Shown here: positions 1 to 6,265 of the stretch, piece after piece | Position numbering within the stretch: the first letter of the stretch is position 1 | Layout of the letters: the number at the start of each line of letters is the position of its first letter | DNA from: Planctomycetota bacterium | GTDB taxonomy: Bacteria > Planctomycetota > UBA11346 | Length of the DNA: 6,345 nucleotides | Direction of reading: 5' to 3' | NCBI GenBank assembly: GCA_947440715.1 | Contig: CANETI010000158.1 | Location: forward strand, 1-6,345 | Translations under genes and position numbers: made by a program | The notes under the pieces: model-generated | Told to the model about the DNA's origin: nothing | The model's database searches: none | What the model saw: only the letters and a program-made list of their open reading frames with translations

Positions 1-1335
1 ATTGGGATCATCTGGGCGCGGCTGCGTTTCAGCACGGAAAAGAAAACGCGGCGAGACCAAGATGGCCTGCAAGCCGAGTGCGATGCCATCTTCAAAAGTG
101 TGATTAAGTGTGCTGGCATGGTCCACCGCTAAAGTGGATAATCGTGTGAGAAAAGCAGGGTCTACCGGACGGCGAAATGCCCGTTCGCCATAACGAGAAA
201 AAATATCCTGTGCATAAGCGAGTCGTTCGCCGCGATCAGCGGTAGCTGGGCCACGAGTGAAAATAGCACGATGTGATTTTGGCAATGCCGCCTGATGCGT
301 TGGCCCGACAAAACGGGCTTCGCTCATGGAAAAGCCGATGTTATTATCTTCGCGCGTCGATTTAGCTTTGCGCGAATCTAAGCGATAGGCGAGCGTGTAG
401 GTGCCTTTAGTTAATTTTTTACTGATAGTAAACGCGTCAACTAATGAAGGGGTGTTGGTGTAAATGCGATGGTCAATTTGCTCGTTATTAAACCACACCG
501 TGCAAGCCAATTCACCAGTGAATGGGTAAAAACTGCTGATCCGAATATCTACCTTGGCAGTGTAGTCACCATCTTCTGTCACGACCAGATCAGTCGTCAT
601 GGTCTTTGGTTCAGACTTATTATCCGACGGCATGGCTTTAAAGGAACCGACCGTCAATATTTTTTCCGGAACGATGGGGGGACCTTGATGAATAGCTTTA
701 TTTACGATTTGCTCTGCCGTATTGAAATATTTATCCATCAGCACGGGTGACAAGGTTAACACATCGCCAATGCGATCAAATCCGTAACCGCTATCATCGG
801 CGGGAAACTCTACAGCAGGCTCAAAATCAATGCCGAATAAATCCTGAATACTGAAATTATATTCACGTCGATTCAAACGATTGATGGTCACGCGTCCGGG
901 ATCTGGATTGCTGCAATCAATACGATAAATTTCGCGATCAATCCAATCAGCGATGCGCACGCGCTCAGCGGCAGTTGGTTGCTTTTTCTTTTTTGGTGGC
1001 GGCATGACTTCGGTGCTCACGGCTTCGCGCACGTGTTTCCAGAAGGGCAAATCGGCCATGGCCGCGGATTCGGTTTTATGTTGATCTAATTTGATATCGC
1101 CTTTGTTGGTGTCATCGGCATGGCAATCGAAACAATAATTTTCCAAAAATGGACGAATGTCTTTGCTGAAAGTCAGGCTTTCTTGGGCTGCGATAGTCTG
1201 ACCAGCTACGAATAGCGACAACCAGCCAATAAAAGACAACGCACCTAAGTGAGAGGAATGGTTGCGAATGGTGATACCATGAACGGGCATAAAAGATTCC
1301 ATCAAGCGACGATTACGTAGCGGTGCAGGTACCAT
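1..1335 (-). CDS. Exported c-type cytochrome / DUF1587-DUF1595-DUF1592 protein (N-terminal part, cut by left edge)
   Basis: I translated this frame by hand: it is open for 445 codons from ATG at 1335 to the window edge, so the C-terminus is missing. Residues about 16-50 look like a signal peptide (Arg/His-rich, then a hydrophobic stretch ending in TIAAQ). A heme c site, CFDCH, lies at residues 68-72, with a possible distal Met in EVMPPP (Met111). A DUF1587-like block follows at about 149-205 (NRLNRREYN, then FPADDSGYGFD). The middle, about 225-340, is beta-rich and resembles a carbohydrate-binding insert. A DUF1595-like block (RYGERAFRRPVD) lies near 380, then the beginning of DUF1592 (ILVSPRFLFRAE) at about 425-438. 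Full-length family members continue with DUF1588 and DUF1585. Function is poorly known; an electron-transfer or polysaccharide-related extracytoplasmic role is inference. The start is uncertain: ATG at 1290 gives a more normal signal peptide length and has a weak GGA upstream. An in-frame TAA at 1357-1359 rules out a longer frame. Confidence 0.88.
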   Translation of the reverse strand, partial: MVPAPLRNRRLMESFMPVHGITIRNHSSHLGALSFIGWLSLFVAGQTIAAQESLTFSKDIRPFLENYCFDCHADDTNKGDIKLDQHKTESAAMADLPFWKHVREAVSTEVMPPPKKKKQPTAAERVRIADWIDREIYRIDCSNPDPGRVTINRLNRREYNFSIQDLFGIDFEPAVEFPADDSGYGFDRIGDVLTLSPVLMDKYFNTAEQIVNKAIHQGPPIVPEKILTVGSFKAMPSDNKSEPKTMTTDLVVTEDGDYTAKVDIRISSFYPFTGELACTVWFNNEQIDHRIYTNTPSLVDAFTISKKLTKGTYTLAYRLDSRKAKSTREDNNIGFSMSEARFVGPTHQAALPKSHRAIFTRGPATADRGERLAYAQDIFSRYGERAFRRPVDPAFLTRLSTLAVDHASTLNHTFEDGIALGLQAILVSPRFLFRAETQPRPDDPN

Positions 1336-1415
1336 AACAAGGGCAAGGAATGCGACTTAGTCACGCTTCCTTTACGAAGCGAGGGAAACTAGATATTAGA
1401 CATCAAAGGACTGTA

Positions 1416-1444
1416 GTTATAGGAACCAGTCTCAAATGTGTTGA
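1416..1444 (-). promoter_or_regulatory. Sigma70-like promoter for the cytochrome/DUF1592 gene
   Basis: Read on the minus strand, TCAACA (1444-1439, 4 of 6 to the -35 consensus) is followed after exactly 17 bases by TATAAC (1421-1416, 5 of 6 to the -10 consensus). Transcription would begin near 1409 and leave a leader of about 75 to 120 bases, depending on which ATG is used. A perfect TATAAT also occurs on this strand at 1485-1480 but has no recognisable -35 box at the right distance. Prediction from consensus only. Confidence 0.4.
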
Positions 1445-1494
1445 TACTGAATTTTCCCACACCAAGTAGCATTTTGCGGATTATAGATCTAAGC

Positions 1495-1510
1495 CTACTC
1501 GAAAGGGTAG
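1495..1510. other. Hairpin with GAAA tetraloop
   Basis: CTACTC (1495-1500) pairs with GGGTAG (1505-1510) through six pairs including one G-U, closing a GAAA loop when read on the plus strand. GNRA loops are typical of stable functional RNA structure. No T-run follows, so this is not a classic terminator. It lies upstream of both predicted transcription starts, so a transcript carrying it would need another promoter. Confidence 0.35.
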
Positions 1511-1535
1511 CGAAATTGCCTTAATTTAGTGCGGA

Positions 1536-1561
1536 TGGTCGGCAGGTCGTTCGATCTACCA
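1536..1561. other. Bulged inverted repeat
   Basis: TGGT (1536-1539) pairs with ACCA (1558-1561) and AGGTC (1544-1548) with GATCT (1553-1557, one G-U pair), enclosing a GTTC loop and leaving a four-base CGGC bulge on one side. It follows the GAAA hairpin by 25 bases. It could be a structured RNA element or a protein-binding inverted repeat; nothing in the sequence decides between these. Confidence 0.25.
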
Positions 1562-1728
1562 ACATTTGATTGGAGCCAAGGTCATGTGCCCAGCGTTACA
1601 ATGATGGAGTAGGCAGGTGACTACGAAGCGGAAGGGGTAGTAGCTCTGTGGTCAAACCCTTGTTCGGTGGTCCTAAAGAAAGTAACAAAGAAGTTCCCGA
1701 GAATTAAATCAGGCAGTCAATCCAATGG

Positions 1729-1757
1729 TTGACATAGTTCAGCGACGATCTGATATG
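1729..1757 (+). promoter_or_regulatory. Promoter for the LacI-family gene, next to its start codon
   Basis: A perfect TTGACA (1729-1734) is followed after 17 bases by GATATG (1752-1757), a weak -10 matching 3 of 6 positions. The expected transcription start is about 1763-1765, at or within two bases of the ATG at 1765, so the message may be leaderless. Two imperfect inverted repeats overlap the promoter: TCAG/CTGA (1739-1742, 1750-1753) and TGAT/ATCA (1751-1754, 1762-1765), each with a 7-base spacer. Either could be an autoregulatory operator, but LacI-family sites usually have a central CG, which neither clearly shows. Confidence 0.4.
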
Positions 1758-1764
1758 CCCGATC

Positions 1765-2838
1765 ATGGCACGTAAACCTCGCGCGTCGTCGGCCCCTGGC
1801 CAACGAGTGACCCTCAAACAAATTTCGGAAGAATCGGGCTTACCGATTATGACCGTATCGCGCGCTTTGCGCGGCCTACGTGGCGAGGTAAGCGAAGCGA
1901 CTCAGCGTGCGGTTTTGGCCGTGGCAGAACGATTGGGTTATCGTCCTAATATGTTGGTGCGTGCCATTCAAACGGGCCACTCCATGAATATTGGCGTGGT
2001 GTTGCCGCCGATCGCTACTTTTAGTTATGAATTATTACGTGGCGTACATGACGAATTAGCGCGTCATGATTATTTGCCAATTGTGCATTGGCAGCAGTCC
2101 GACAAAGCCATTGATGCGACCGATGAACGCGTCGGAGAACTCGAAGTCATTCATCATTTACTAGATCGCCGAGTCGATGGGGTTATATTTCTCCCTGCCG
2201 ATGATTTAGTTTTTGATCTGCATGTGCGTGAAGTATGGAAACGCGATATTCCCTTAGTCGCAGTTGATCGTTATTTGCGTAAAAGTGGCGCTGATTTCGT
2301 TGGCACTGATGACGCAATGGGCGCGCGTTTAGCCGCTGAACATTTATTAAGTCTTGGTCATCGTCGGATTGCTACCATTGCTGGTGAAGAACGCATCGGC
2401 CCATTTGCGGATCGTCGACACGTTTTTGTTGAAACGGTGAAAGCCGCAGGTGGCACTTGTACGGTGGTCGAAGTGGGAAAACCGTTGATGCCACGATTAG
2501 GACAATTGGCGAGCGAATTATTAACCATGAAGCCACGACCAACGGCAGTATTTTTGGCTGCAGATCATTATGCACCTGAATTTTTGGCGGTGGCTCGCAC
2601 CTTTGATTTATCGATCCCGCGCGACTTATCCGTGATTGGATTTGCCGATTTAGAAATGGCATCCTACATGACGCCACCATTGACGACTATTCGTCAACAT
2701 CCGTACCTGATTGGTCAGGAAGCGGCGCGTTTAGTCATGCGCCGCTGTCGTGGCGAAACGGATACCAAGCCGGTTGAATTGCGCTTAAAACCTGAATTAG
2801 TTGTGCGTTCATCGACGACCGTGCCGCCCAAACACTGA
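1765..2838 (+). CDS. LacI-family transcriptional regulator
   Basis: A 357-residue protein of normal LacI/GalR length and plan. The N-terminal helix-turn-helix is at about residues 15-42 (TLKQISEESGLP, then TVSRALRG), followed by the helix VSEATQRAVLAVAERLGYRPN and the hinge at about 61-73. A periplasmic-binding-protein-like effector domain fills the rest, with family landmarks at 137-143 (RVDGVIF), 180-202 (GTDD then HLLSLGHRRI), IGFAD and PPLTTIRQ near 290-310. The minor-groove-inserting hinge leucine of LacI/PurR is isoleucine here (Ile68), a conservative change. The start is fixed: an in-frame TAG at 1735-1737 leaves no upstream ATG, GTG or TTG, and no Shine-Dalgarno precedes the ATG. It is divergent from the cytochrome gene and 58 bases ahead of the heme unit. 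LacI-family proteins usually sense sugars or nucleosides; ligand and targets cannot be read here. A preceding extension of about 13 basic residues is present. Confidence 0.93.
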   Translation: MARKPRASSAPGQRVTLKQISEESGLPIMTVSRALRGLRGEVSEATQRAVLAVAERLGYRPNMLVRAIQTGHSMNIGVVLPPIATFSYELLRGVHDELARHDYLPIVHWQQSDKAIDATDERVGELEVIHHLLDRRVDGVIFLPADDLVFDLHVREVWKRDIPLVAVDRYLRKSGADFVGTDDAMGARLAAEHLLSLGHRRIATIAGEERIGPFADRRHVFVETVKAAGGTCTVVEVGKPLMPRLGQLASELLTMKPRPTAVFLAADHYAPEFLAVARTFDLSIPRDLSVIGFADLEMASYMTPPLTTIRQHPYLIGQEAARLVMRRCRGETDTKPVELRLKPELVVRSSTTVPPKH

Positions 2839-2843
2839 TCACT

Positions 2844-2886
2844 CGGTAACCGTCTCCGACCATTGTGCCATCACCGTGGCGGTTTA
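2844..2886 (+). terminator. Weak hairpin cluster after the LacI-family gene
   Basis: CGGTAACCG (2844-2852) and ACCGTGGCGGT (2873-2883) are each small inverted repeats. AACCG (2848-2852) can also pair with CGGTT (2880-2884). Only a TTT follows the last arm, so this is at best a weak terminator or attenuator between the regulator and the next gene. Low confidence. Confidence 0.18.
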
Positions 2887-2896
2887 ATCTGCCCGC

Positions 2897-3682
2897 GTGC
2901 ATATCGTATCCGTCATCCTGGTTGCCTTAGCGGGTCTTTTTTACTGCGCTGCCGCTTTAGTGCGTTGGCGACAAATGGCGGTTTCTGATGATCGCCGCTT
3001 TGCCCATGTCTTATTGTACGTTGGTCTAGCACTGCACAGCGTCAGCCTGGGTATTAGCTTGTTGGTCCCAGGTCATCAAAGCTTTGCTTATGGCGTGTTG
3101 GCGGTGTGGGCAGCCGTGGCGGCATTATTTTTTGCTTCGCGCTATTTAGCTTCACCTAGTCGTACCATTTTAGTGTTGCCGGTTGGTGGCATGGCGTTGT
3201 TGGTAGCGATGTCATCATTGGCCAGTCCAAGTCAGGCCGTGCCAGTAGTGGATTTAAAATGGATTACTCAATTGCACATTGGATTCATGGCCATGCATTT
3301 AGCTGTGATGCTGGTTGCAGGCTCGGCTGGTGGCATGTATTTGACCGCTGCGAGACAACTAAAATCACCGTCACCGCGCGCGCTTCGTTTACCGAGTTTG
3401 CCCGTACTCGAACGTTTGACTGAACGTGGTTTAGTCATTGCGACGGCTTTATTATTGGGCGGTTTAGCAACTGGCGGAGCGGCGATGCAACTGTCCCGCG
3501 TCGTTAATTTAGCTCAACCATCCATTATTTTGGCTTTGCTGACGATGATATTACTCATCGTCGCACTCGCGCTGCGTGCGACCAACCACCTCAATCGTCG
3601 CGGCATCGCTCTGGCAGCGGTCGCGGCCATGCTGATCGCAGCGTTAGGAAGTTTCAGCCAATTGGTGGTAACCCATGGGTGA
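2897..3682 (+). CDS. CcsA/HemX-type cytochrome c assembly membrane protein
   Basis: A 261-residue, very hydrophobic protein with about eight predicted membrane helices (near residues 5-24, 37-57, 62-84, 90-108, 127-150, 179-199, 207-227, 236-257). The stretch LHIGFMAMHLAVM (126-138), the later MYLTAARQLK, and LPSLPVLERLTERG (165-178) match the pattern of the cytochrome c assembly family to which CcsA and HemX/YpjD belong. Candidate heme-ligand histidines are His47, His127, His134 and His260. The tryptophan-rich WWD heme-handling motif of true CcsA/CcmC/CcmF proteins is not visible, so a HemX-like role in controlling or supporting HemA is favoured over cytochrome c synthase. The GTG start at 2897 is the only option that keeps the first helix: an in-frame TAA lies at 2885-2887, and no Shine-Dalgarno is evident. 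It overlaps the hemA reading frame by eight bases, which argues for a joint operon. Confidence 0.85.
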   Translation: MHIVSVILVALAGLFYCAAALVRWRQMAVSDDRRFAHVLLYVGLALHSVSLGISLLVPGHQSFAYGVLAVWAAVAALFFASRYLASPSRTILVLPVGGMALLVAMSSLASPSQAVPVVDLKWITQLHIGFMAMHLAVMLVAGSAGGMYLTAARQLKSPSPRALRLPSLPVLERLTERGLVIATALLLGGLATGGAAMQLSRVVNLAQPSIILALLTMILLIVALALRATNHLNRRGIALAAVAAMLIAALGSFSQLVVTHG

Positions 3683-3698
3683 GAGCGGCAGCGCGGCC

Positions 3699-3703
3699 GA
3701 GGG
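3699..3703 (+). promoter_or_regulatory. Shine-Dalgarno GAGGG that favours the internal hemA start
   Basis: GAGGG sits seven bases before ATG at 3711, an ideal spacing. The alternative ATG at 3675 has only a poor GGTGGT upstream. Since HemA proteins normally begin a few residues before the GxxHxxxP motif, this site supports 3711 as the real start. Confidence 0.55.
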
Positions 3704-3710
3704 CCTGCCA

Positions 3711-4946
3711 ATGGTGGTATTTGGCGTTGATCACCACCGTTCTCCGGTGGCGATACGCGAACGTTTGGCGGTGACCGCTGACAGTATGAACCGTTTGTTG
3801 GCAACGTTAGCTACGACGCCGGGCGCGAGTGAAGCCGTGGTGCTGTCTACCTGTAATCGCTTGGAAATATATTTAGGCGGAACGCCGGATCGCCAACAAG
3901 TTCTCACGCGTTTGGCCGAGCACCAAGGTGTGGACGCGGCTGCGCTTGAAGATCACGCCTATTGGCATCCTGGTATTGATGGTGTGCGTCATTTATTTCG
4001 TGTCATTAGTGGGCTAGAAAGTTTAGTGATTGGTGAATATCAAATTATTCATCAGGTTAAATCTAGCTATGACCTTGCTTTACACGGACGTTTTACGGGT
4101 TCCGTGCTGAATCCATTATTTCAGCGCGCGCTTGGTGTGGCGAAGGAAGTGCGGAACCAAACGGCAATTGGTAAACATAAGTTAAGCGTGGCATCAGTAG
4201 CGGTCGATTTAGCCAAACAAATTCACGGTGAAGTAAACCGCGCACGTTTATTAGTCATTGGCGCAGGTGAAATCGCAGAATTAGCCGTACGTTATTTAAT
4301 GACGGCTGGGGTACGTGAATTAACCCTGATTAATCGTAGCGAAGACCGAGCACAATCTTTGGCGGATGAATTTCGCACGCAAGATTTTCAGCCACAGGTA
4401 TTGCCTTGGTCCATGCTCAGCGACGCGTTGACGCAACATGATATCGTGGTGACGTCCACCGCAGCACCGCACGCGGTGGTTACAGTATCGGATGTAAAAG
4501 CGGCCATGCGCCGTCGTCGTCAGCCGATCATGTTTATTGATTTAGCTGTACCGCGCGACGTCGAATCAGCCGTTGGTGATTTAAACGATGTTTTCTTATT
4601 TAATATCGATCACCTCGAACAAGTGGTCTCTGCCAATCGCCAATTACGTGTTGAAGAAGTGGATGTTGCCAGCGCCCTGGTCGATTCGTTAGTTTCGTCG
4701 TATATCACAGATGTCCGCCACGATCGTGGAGCATTAATGGCCCAGGTCGCGAGTTACTTTACCGATGTCATTGCAGCCGAAGAAGTACGTTTGGCAGGCA
4801 AATTAGGAATTAAAGATAATCCTGAGTTGCGTTATGGCTTAGAACGTGTCGGCAATAAATTACAGCACCAGTTATTGCGTTATTTACGTGAGCAAGGCAA
4901 AGATCCGGCAGCAGAGAAAATGGTTCGCGATTTATTAGGATTGTGA
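3711..4946 (+). CDS. hemA: Glutamyl-tRNA reductase
   Basis: Reduces glutamyl-tRNA(Glu) with NADPH to glutamate-1-semialdehyde in the cytoplasm, the first committed step of C5 tetrapyrrole synthesis. With the start at 3711 the protein has 411 residues, a normal length. Visible signatures are GVDHHRSPVAIRE at 5-17, the catalytic cysteine in LSTCNRLE (Cys48), GLESLVIGEYQIIHQVK (101-117), the tRNA-binding/linker region with KLSVASVAVDLA, an NADPH-binding Rossmann motif VIGAGEIAEL (182-191) followed by LINRS, FIDLAVPRD near 280, and a C-terminal helical dimerisation domain. The frame also opens at ATG 3675, eight bases inside the previous gene, which would add GESGSAAEGLP; that extension is low in complexity and not typical. 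It follows the CcsA/HemX-like gene as its operon partner. No hemC or hemB lies downstream, because the next gene is convergent. Identity is very secure; the start is the only doubt. Confidence 0.96.
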   Translation: MVVFGVDHHRSPVAIRERLAVTADSMNRLLATLATTPGASEAVVLSTCNRLEIYLGGTPDRQQVLTRLAEHQGVDAAALEDHAYWHPGIDGVRHLFRVISGLESLVIGEYQIIHQVKSSYDLALHGRFTGSVLNPLFQRALGVAKEVRNQTAIGKHKLSVASVAVDLAKQIHGEVNRARLLVIGAGEIAELAVRYLMTAGVRELTLINRSEDRAQSLADEFRTQDFQPQVLPWSMLSDALTQHDIVVTSTAAPHAVVTVSDVKAAMRRRRQPIMFIDLAVPRDVESAVGDLNDVFLFNIDHLEQVVSANRQLRVEEVDVASALVDSLVSSYITDVRHDRGALMAQVASYFTDVIAAEEVRLAGKLGIKDNPELRYGLERVGNKLQHQLLRYLREQGKDPAAEKMVRDLLGL

Positions 4947-4967
4947 GCAAACCGAGGGTGGAAGAGC

Positions 4968-4980
4968 CGTAAATCTTACG
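4968..4980. repeat. Small perfect inverted repeat at the convergent junction
   Basis: CGTAA (4968-4972) and TTACG (4976-4980) form a five-pair stem with a three-base ATC loop between the convergent hemA and rhomboid genes, overlapping the rhomboid TAA stop. It lacks a GC-rich stem or T-run, so a shared terminator is possible but poorly supported. Confidence 0.2.
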
Positions 4981-5584
4981 CCTTGGTTTTACGCAGGTGC
5001 CAGCTGGCCATGACGCCACCGACTAATCCACCAAGGTGCATTTCCCAACTAATGGGCGCGACGTTGCCTTTTTCATCGACCTGTGGCGGCAGAACGCCAA
5101 AAAGTGCGCCGCCATAGAGCACTAAAATGATCACGCCGAGGAACAGCGGAAACCAGCCACGGCGAAAAATACCGTTGGCAATTAACCAACCGATTAAACC
5201 GAAAATAATACCACTCGCTCCGACGTGAACTGCCCCAGGGGTCGACCAAGAACCAATGCACCAGGTAAACAGACCAGCGGTCAGCATGCTGTAACCAACA
5301 GCGGCAGCGGTTAGCGTGCGGCTGTAACCACAGGCGACCCAACCAAGAATTAATAGACTGATACTGTTGGCAATAATATGAGCCACGTTGGCATGGAGCA
5401 TATGCGAGGTGATGATGCCGACCAAGCCATCCACATCGCGCGGACGTAGTCCAAGCCAGTTGGCGATCCAAATGTTTGACGTCGCACGTAACACGACATC
5501 AACAATAAAAACCACCCATAAAAAACTGAGCCAGCTGACAACCAAAGAAAGGTCGCCGACTGGCCCACGTTTGACGCCGCTCAT
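4976..5584 (-). CDS. Rhomboid-family intramembrane serine protease
   Basis: A 202-residue membrane protein with about six helices (near 16-33, 62-84, 92-112, 118-138, 145-164, 183-197), the basic bacterial rhomboid core. The active site is intact: HVGASGIIFG carries the nucleophile Ser124 in GASG, and WEMHLGGLVGG carries the partner His183. HMLHANVAHIIAN (61-73) supplies the conserved His69 and Asn73 that form the oxyanion region in GlpG. Rhomboids cleave membrane proteins within or near their transmembrane segments; the substrate cannot be inferred. I do not see the Trp-Arg motif of the L1 loop. The ATG at 5584 is the only start, since an in-frame TAA lies just upstream (5593-5591), and no Shine-Dalgarno is seen. 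It lies 42 bases after the lipoprotein gene on the same strand, so co-transcription is likely, and it ends 29 bases from the end of hemA. Confidence 0.92.
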   Translation of the reverse strand: MSGVKRGPVGDLSLVVSWLSFLWVVFIVDVVLRATSNIWIANWLGLRPRDVDGLVGIITSHMLHANVAHIIANSISLLILGWVACGYSRTLTAAAVGYSMLTAGLFTWCIGSWSTPGAVHVGASGIIFGLIGWLIANGIFRRGWFPLFLGVIILVLYGGALFGVLPPQVDEKGNVAPISWEMHLGGLVGGVMASWHLRKTKA

Positions 5585-5626
5585 ATATGGTTAATAGCGC
5601 GTTGAATTAAATGATGATCAACCTTA

Positions 5627-6265
5627 TCAGCCTTTAGGGATGACCACGATTTCGACGCGACGATTCTTTTGGCGTGCGGCTTCGGATTTAGCTGGGTTCA
5701 AAGGACGTTGTTCGGCGTAGCCGGCAAATCCGAGATCCGATGCATTGACGCCGCGTTCGAGCAAGTAATGCAATACTTGGCGTGCGCGACCACCGGCGAG
5801 ATCCCAGTTGTCTTCCCATTTATTCTTGGTGCGGCTGATCGGTTGGTCATCCGTGTGACCTTCGACGCGCACGTAATGATTAGGATACTTTTGTTTGATA
5901 ATGGCAACCACGCGGCTGATCGATTCTTTAGCCGGTGCGGTTAATTCGGACGAGCCAGCTTTGAACAGAATCGAACTTTCGATACTGAAAATAACTTCGC
6001 GATCGCGAGAACTGATATCGACGCCTTCACCGGCGGCATTTTTCACCGTAACAATAGGCGCTTGGTTCGCGGGAGCCGTGGTAATAATATTATTAACTTG
6101 GCGCGTCGAAATGGTGGCCATTTGCGCTTCCAGCTCTTTATTGACGCGTTCCAGCTCCTGGATCTGCACGTCCTTATAAGCGAGGTCTCGGTCACAACCG
6201 CAACCACCAAGGGTGAGGGAAGCGGCGGCAACCGCACATGCCACAAAAGTACGAATAGTGTTCAT
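5627..6265 (-). CDS. OmpA/MotB C-terminal domain lipoprotein, peptidoglycan-binding
   Basis: A 212-residue envelope lipoprotein. A signal peptide (MNTIRT, then a hydrophobic stretch) ends in the lipobox LGGC with the lipidated Cys22; Gly23 at the next position fits outer-membrane sorting by the enterobacterial +2 rule, though that rule may not hold in this phylum. Residues about 28-52 are charged and heptad-like (IQELERVNKELEAQM), a probable short coiled coil, followed by a Thr/Ala/Pro/Asn-rich linker to about 75. The OmpA-like domain spans about 90-209, with ILFKAGSSEL, VEGHTDDQPI (134-143), NWDLAGGRA and KNRRVEIVV (200-208). Asp139 or Asp140 and Arg202/Arg203 are the likely diaminopimelate-binding residues. 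The domain is closer in style to MotB/COG1360 proteins than to Pal. Its likely role is to anchor the outer membrane to the cell wall. The ATG at 6265 overlaps a stop codon as ATGA, there is no Shine-Dalgarno, and the rhomboid gene follows. Confidence 0.92.
   Translation of the reverse strand: MNTIRTFVACAVAAASLTLGGCGCDRDLAYKDVQIQELERVNKELEAQMATISTRQVNNIITTAPANQAPIVTVKNAAGEGVDISSRDREVIFSIESSILFKAGSSELTAPAKESISRVVAIIKQKYPNHYVRVEGHTDDQPISRTKNKWEDNWDLAGGRARQVLHYLLERGVNASDLGFAGYAEQRPLNPAKSEAARQKNRRVEIVVIPKG

Larger units (their letters stand above)
1336..1764. other. Non-coding divergent intergenic region
   Basis: These 429 bases separate two divergently transcribed genes. I found no convincing reading frame on either strand, no tRNA cloverleaf and no match to a riboswitch or housekeeping RNA that I recognise. 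The region holds one likely promoter for each flanking gene, a hairpin with a GAAA tetraloop, a second bulged hairpin, a short inverted repeat at 1364-1381 (CGCTTC/GAAGCG with a 6-base loop), and the heptamer GGCAGGT twice (1541-1547 and 1612-1618). It is longer than needed for two promoters. Confidence 0.7.

Noticed and set aside
469..750. Plus-strand open frame of 93 codons
   Set aside because: It lies inside the minus-strand cytochrome/DUF1592 gene, whose motifs are clear, and its own product has no recognisable features.
1538..1562. T-arm-like sequence GGTCGTTCGATCTACC suggesting a tRNA or att site
   Set aside because: The stem does not pair correctly around a TTC loop, and no D-arm, anticodon arm or acceptor stem could be placed around it.
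1621..1665. D-arm-like GTAGCTCTGTGGTC, possible tRNA start
   Set aside because: No matching GAGC half-stem or downstream cloverleaf arms are present.
1636..1707. Short plus-strand frame ending in GGPKESNKEVPEN before a stop
   Set aside because: Fewer than 30 codons, with an in-frame stop just upstream at 1618-1620, no ATG and no ribosome-binding site. Not distinguishable from chance.
2372..2680. Minus-strand open frame within the LacI-family gene
   Set aside because: Antisense shadow of a well-supported gene, with no domain or start signal.
5073..5568. Two further minus-strand open frames (5073-5471, 5350-5568)
   Set aside because: They overlap the rhomboid gene in other frames. Only the 4976-5584 frame carries the GASG and His catalytic motifs.
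5601..5622. Inverted repeat GTTGA/TCAAC between the lipoprotein and rhomboid genes as a terminator
   Set aside because: Five pairs, AT-rich, with a 12-base loop and no T-run; too weak to call.
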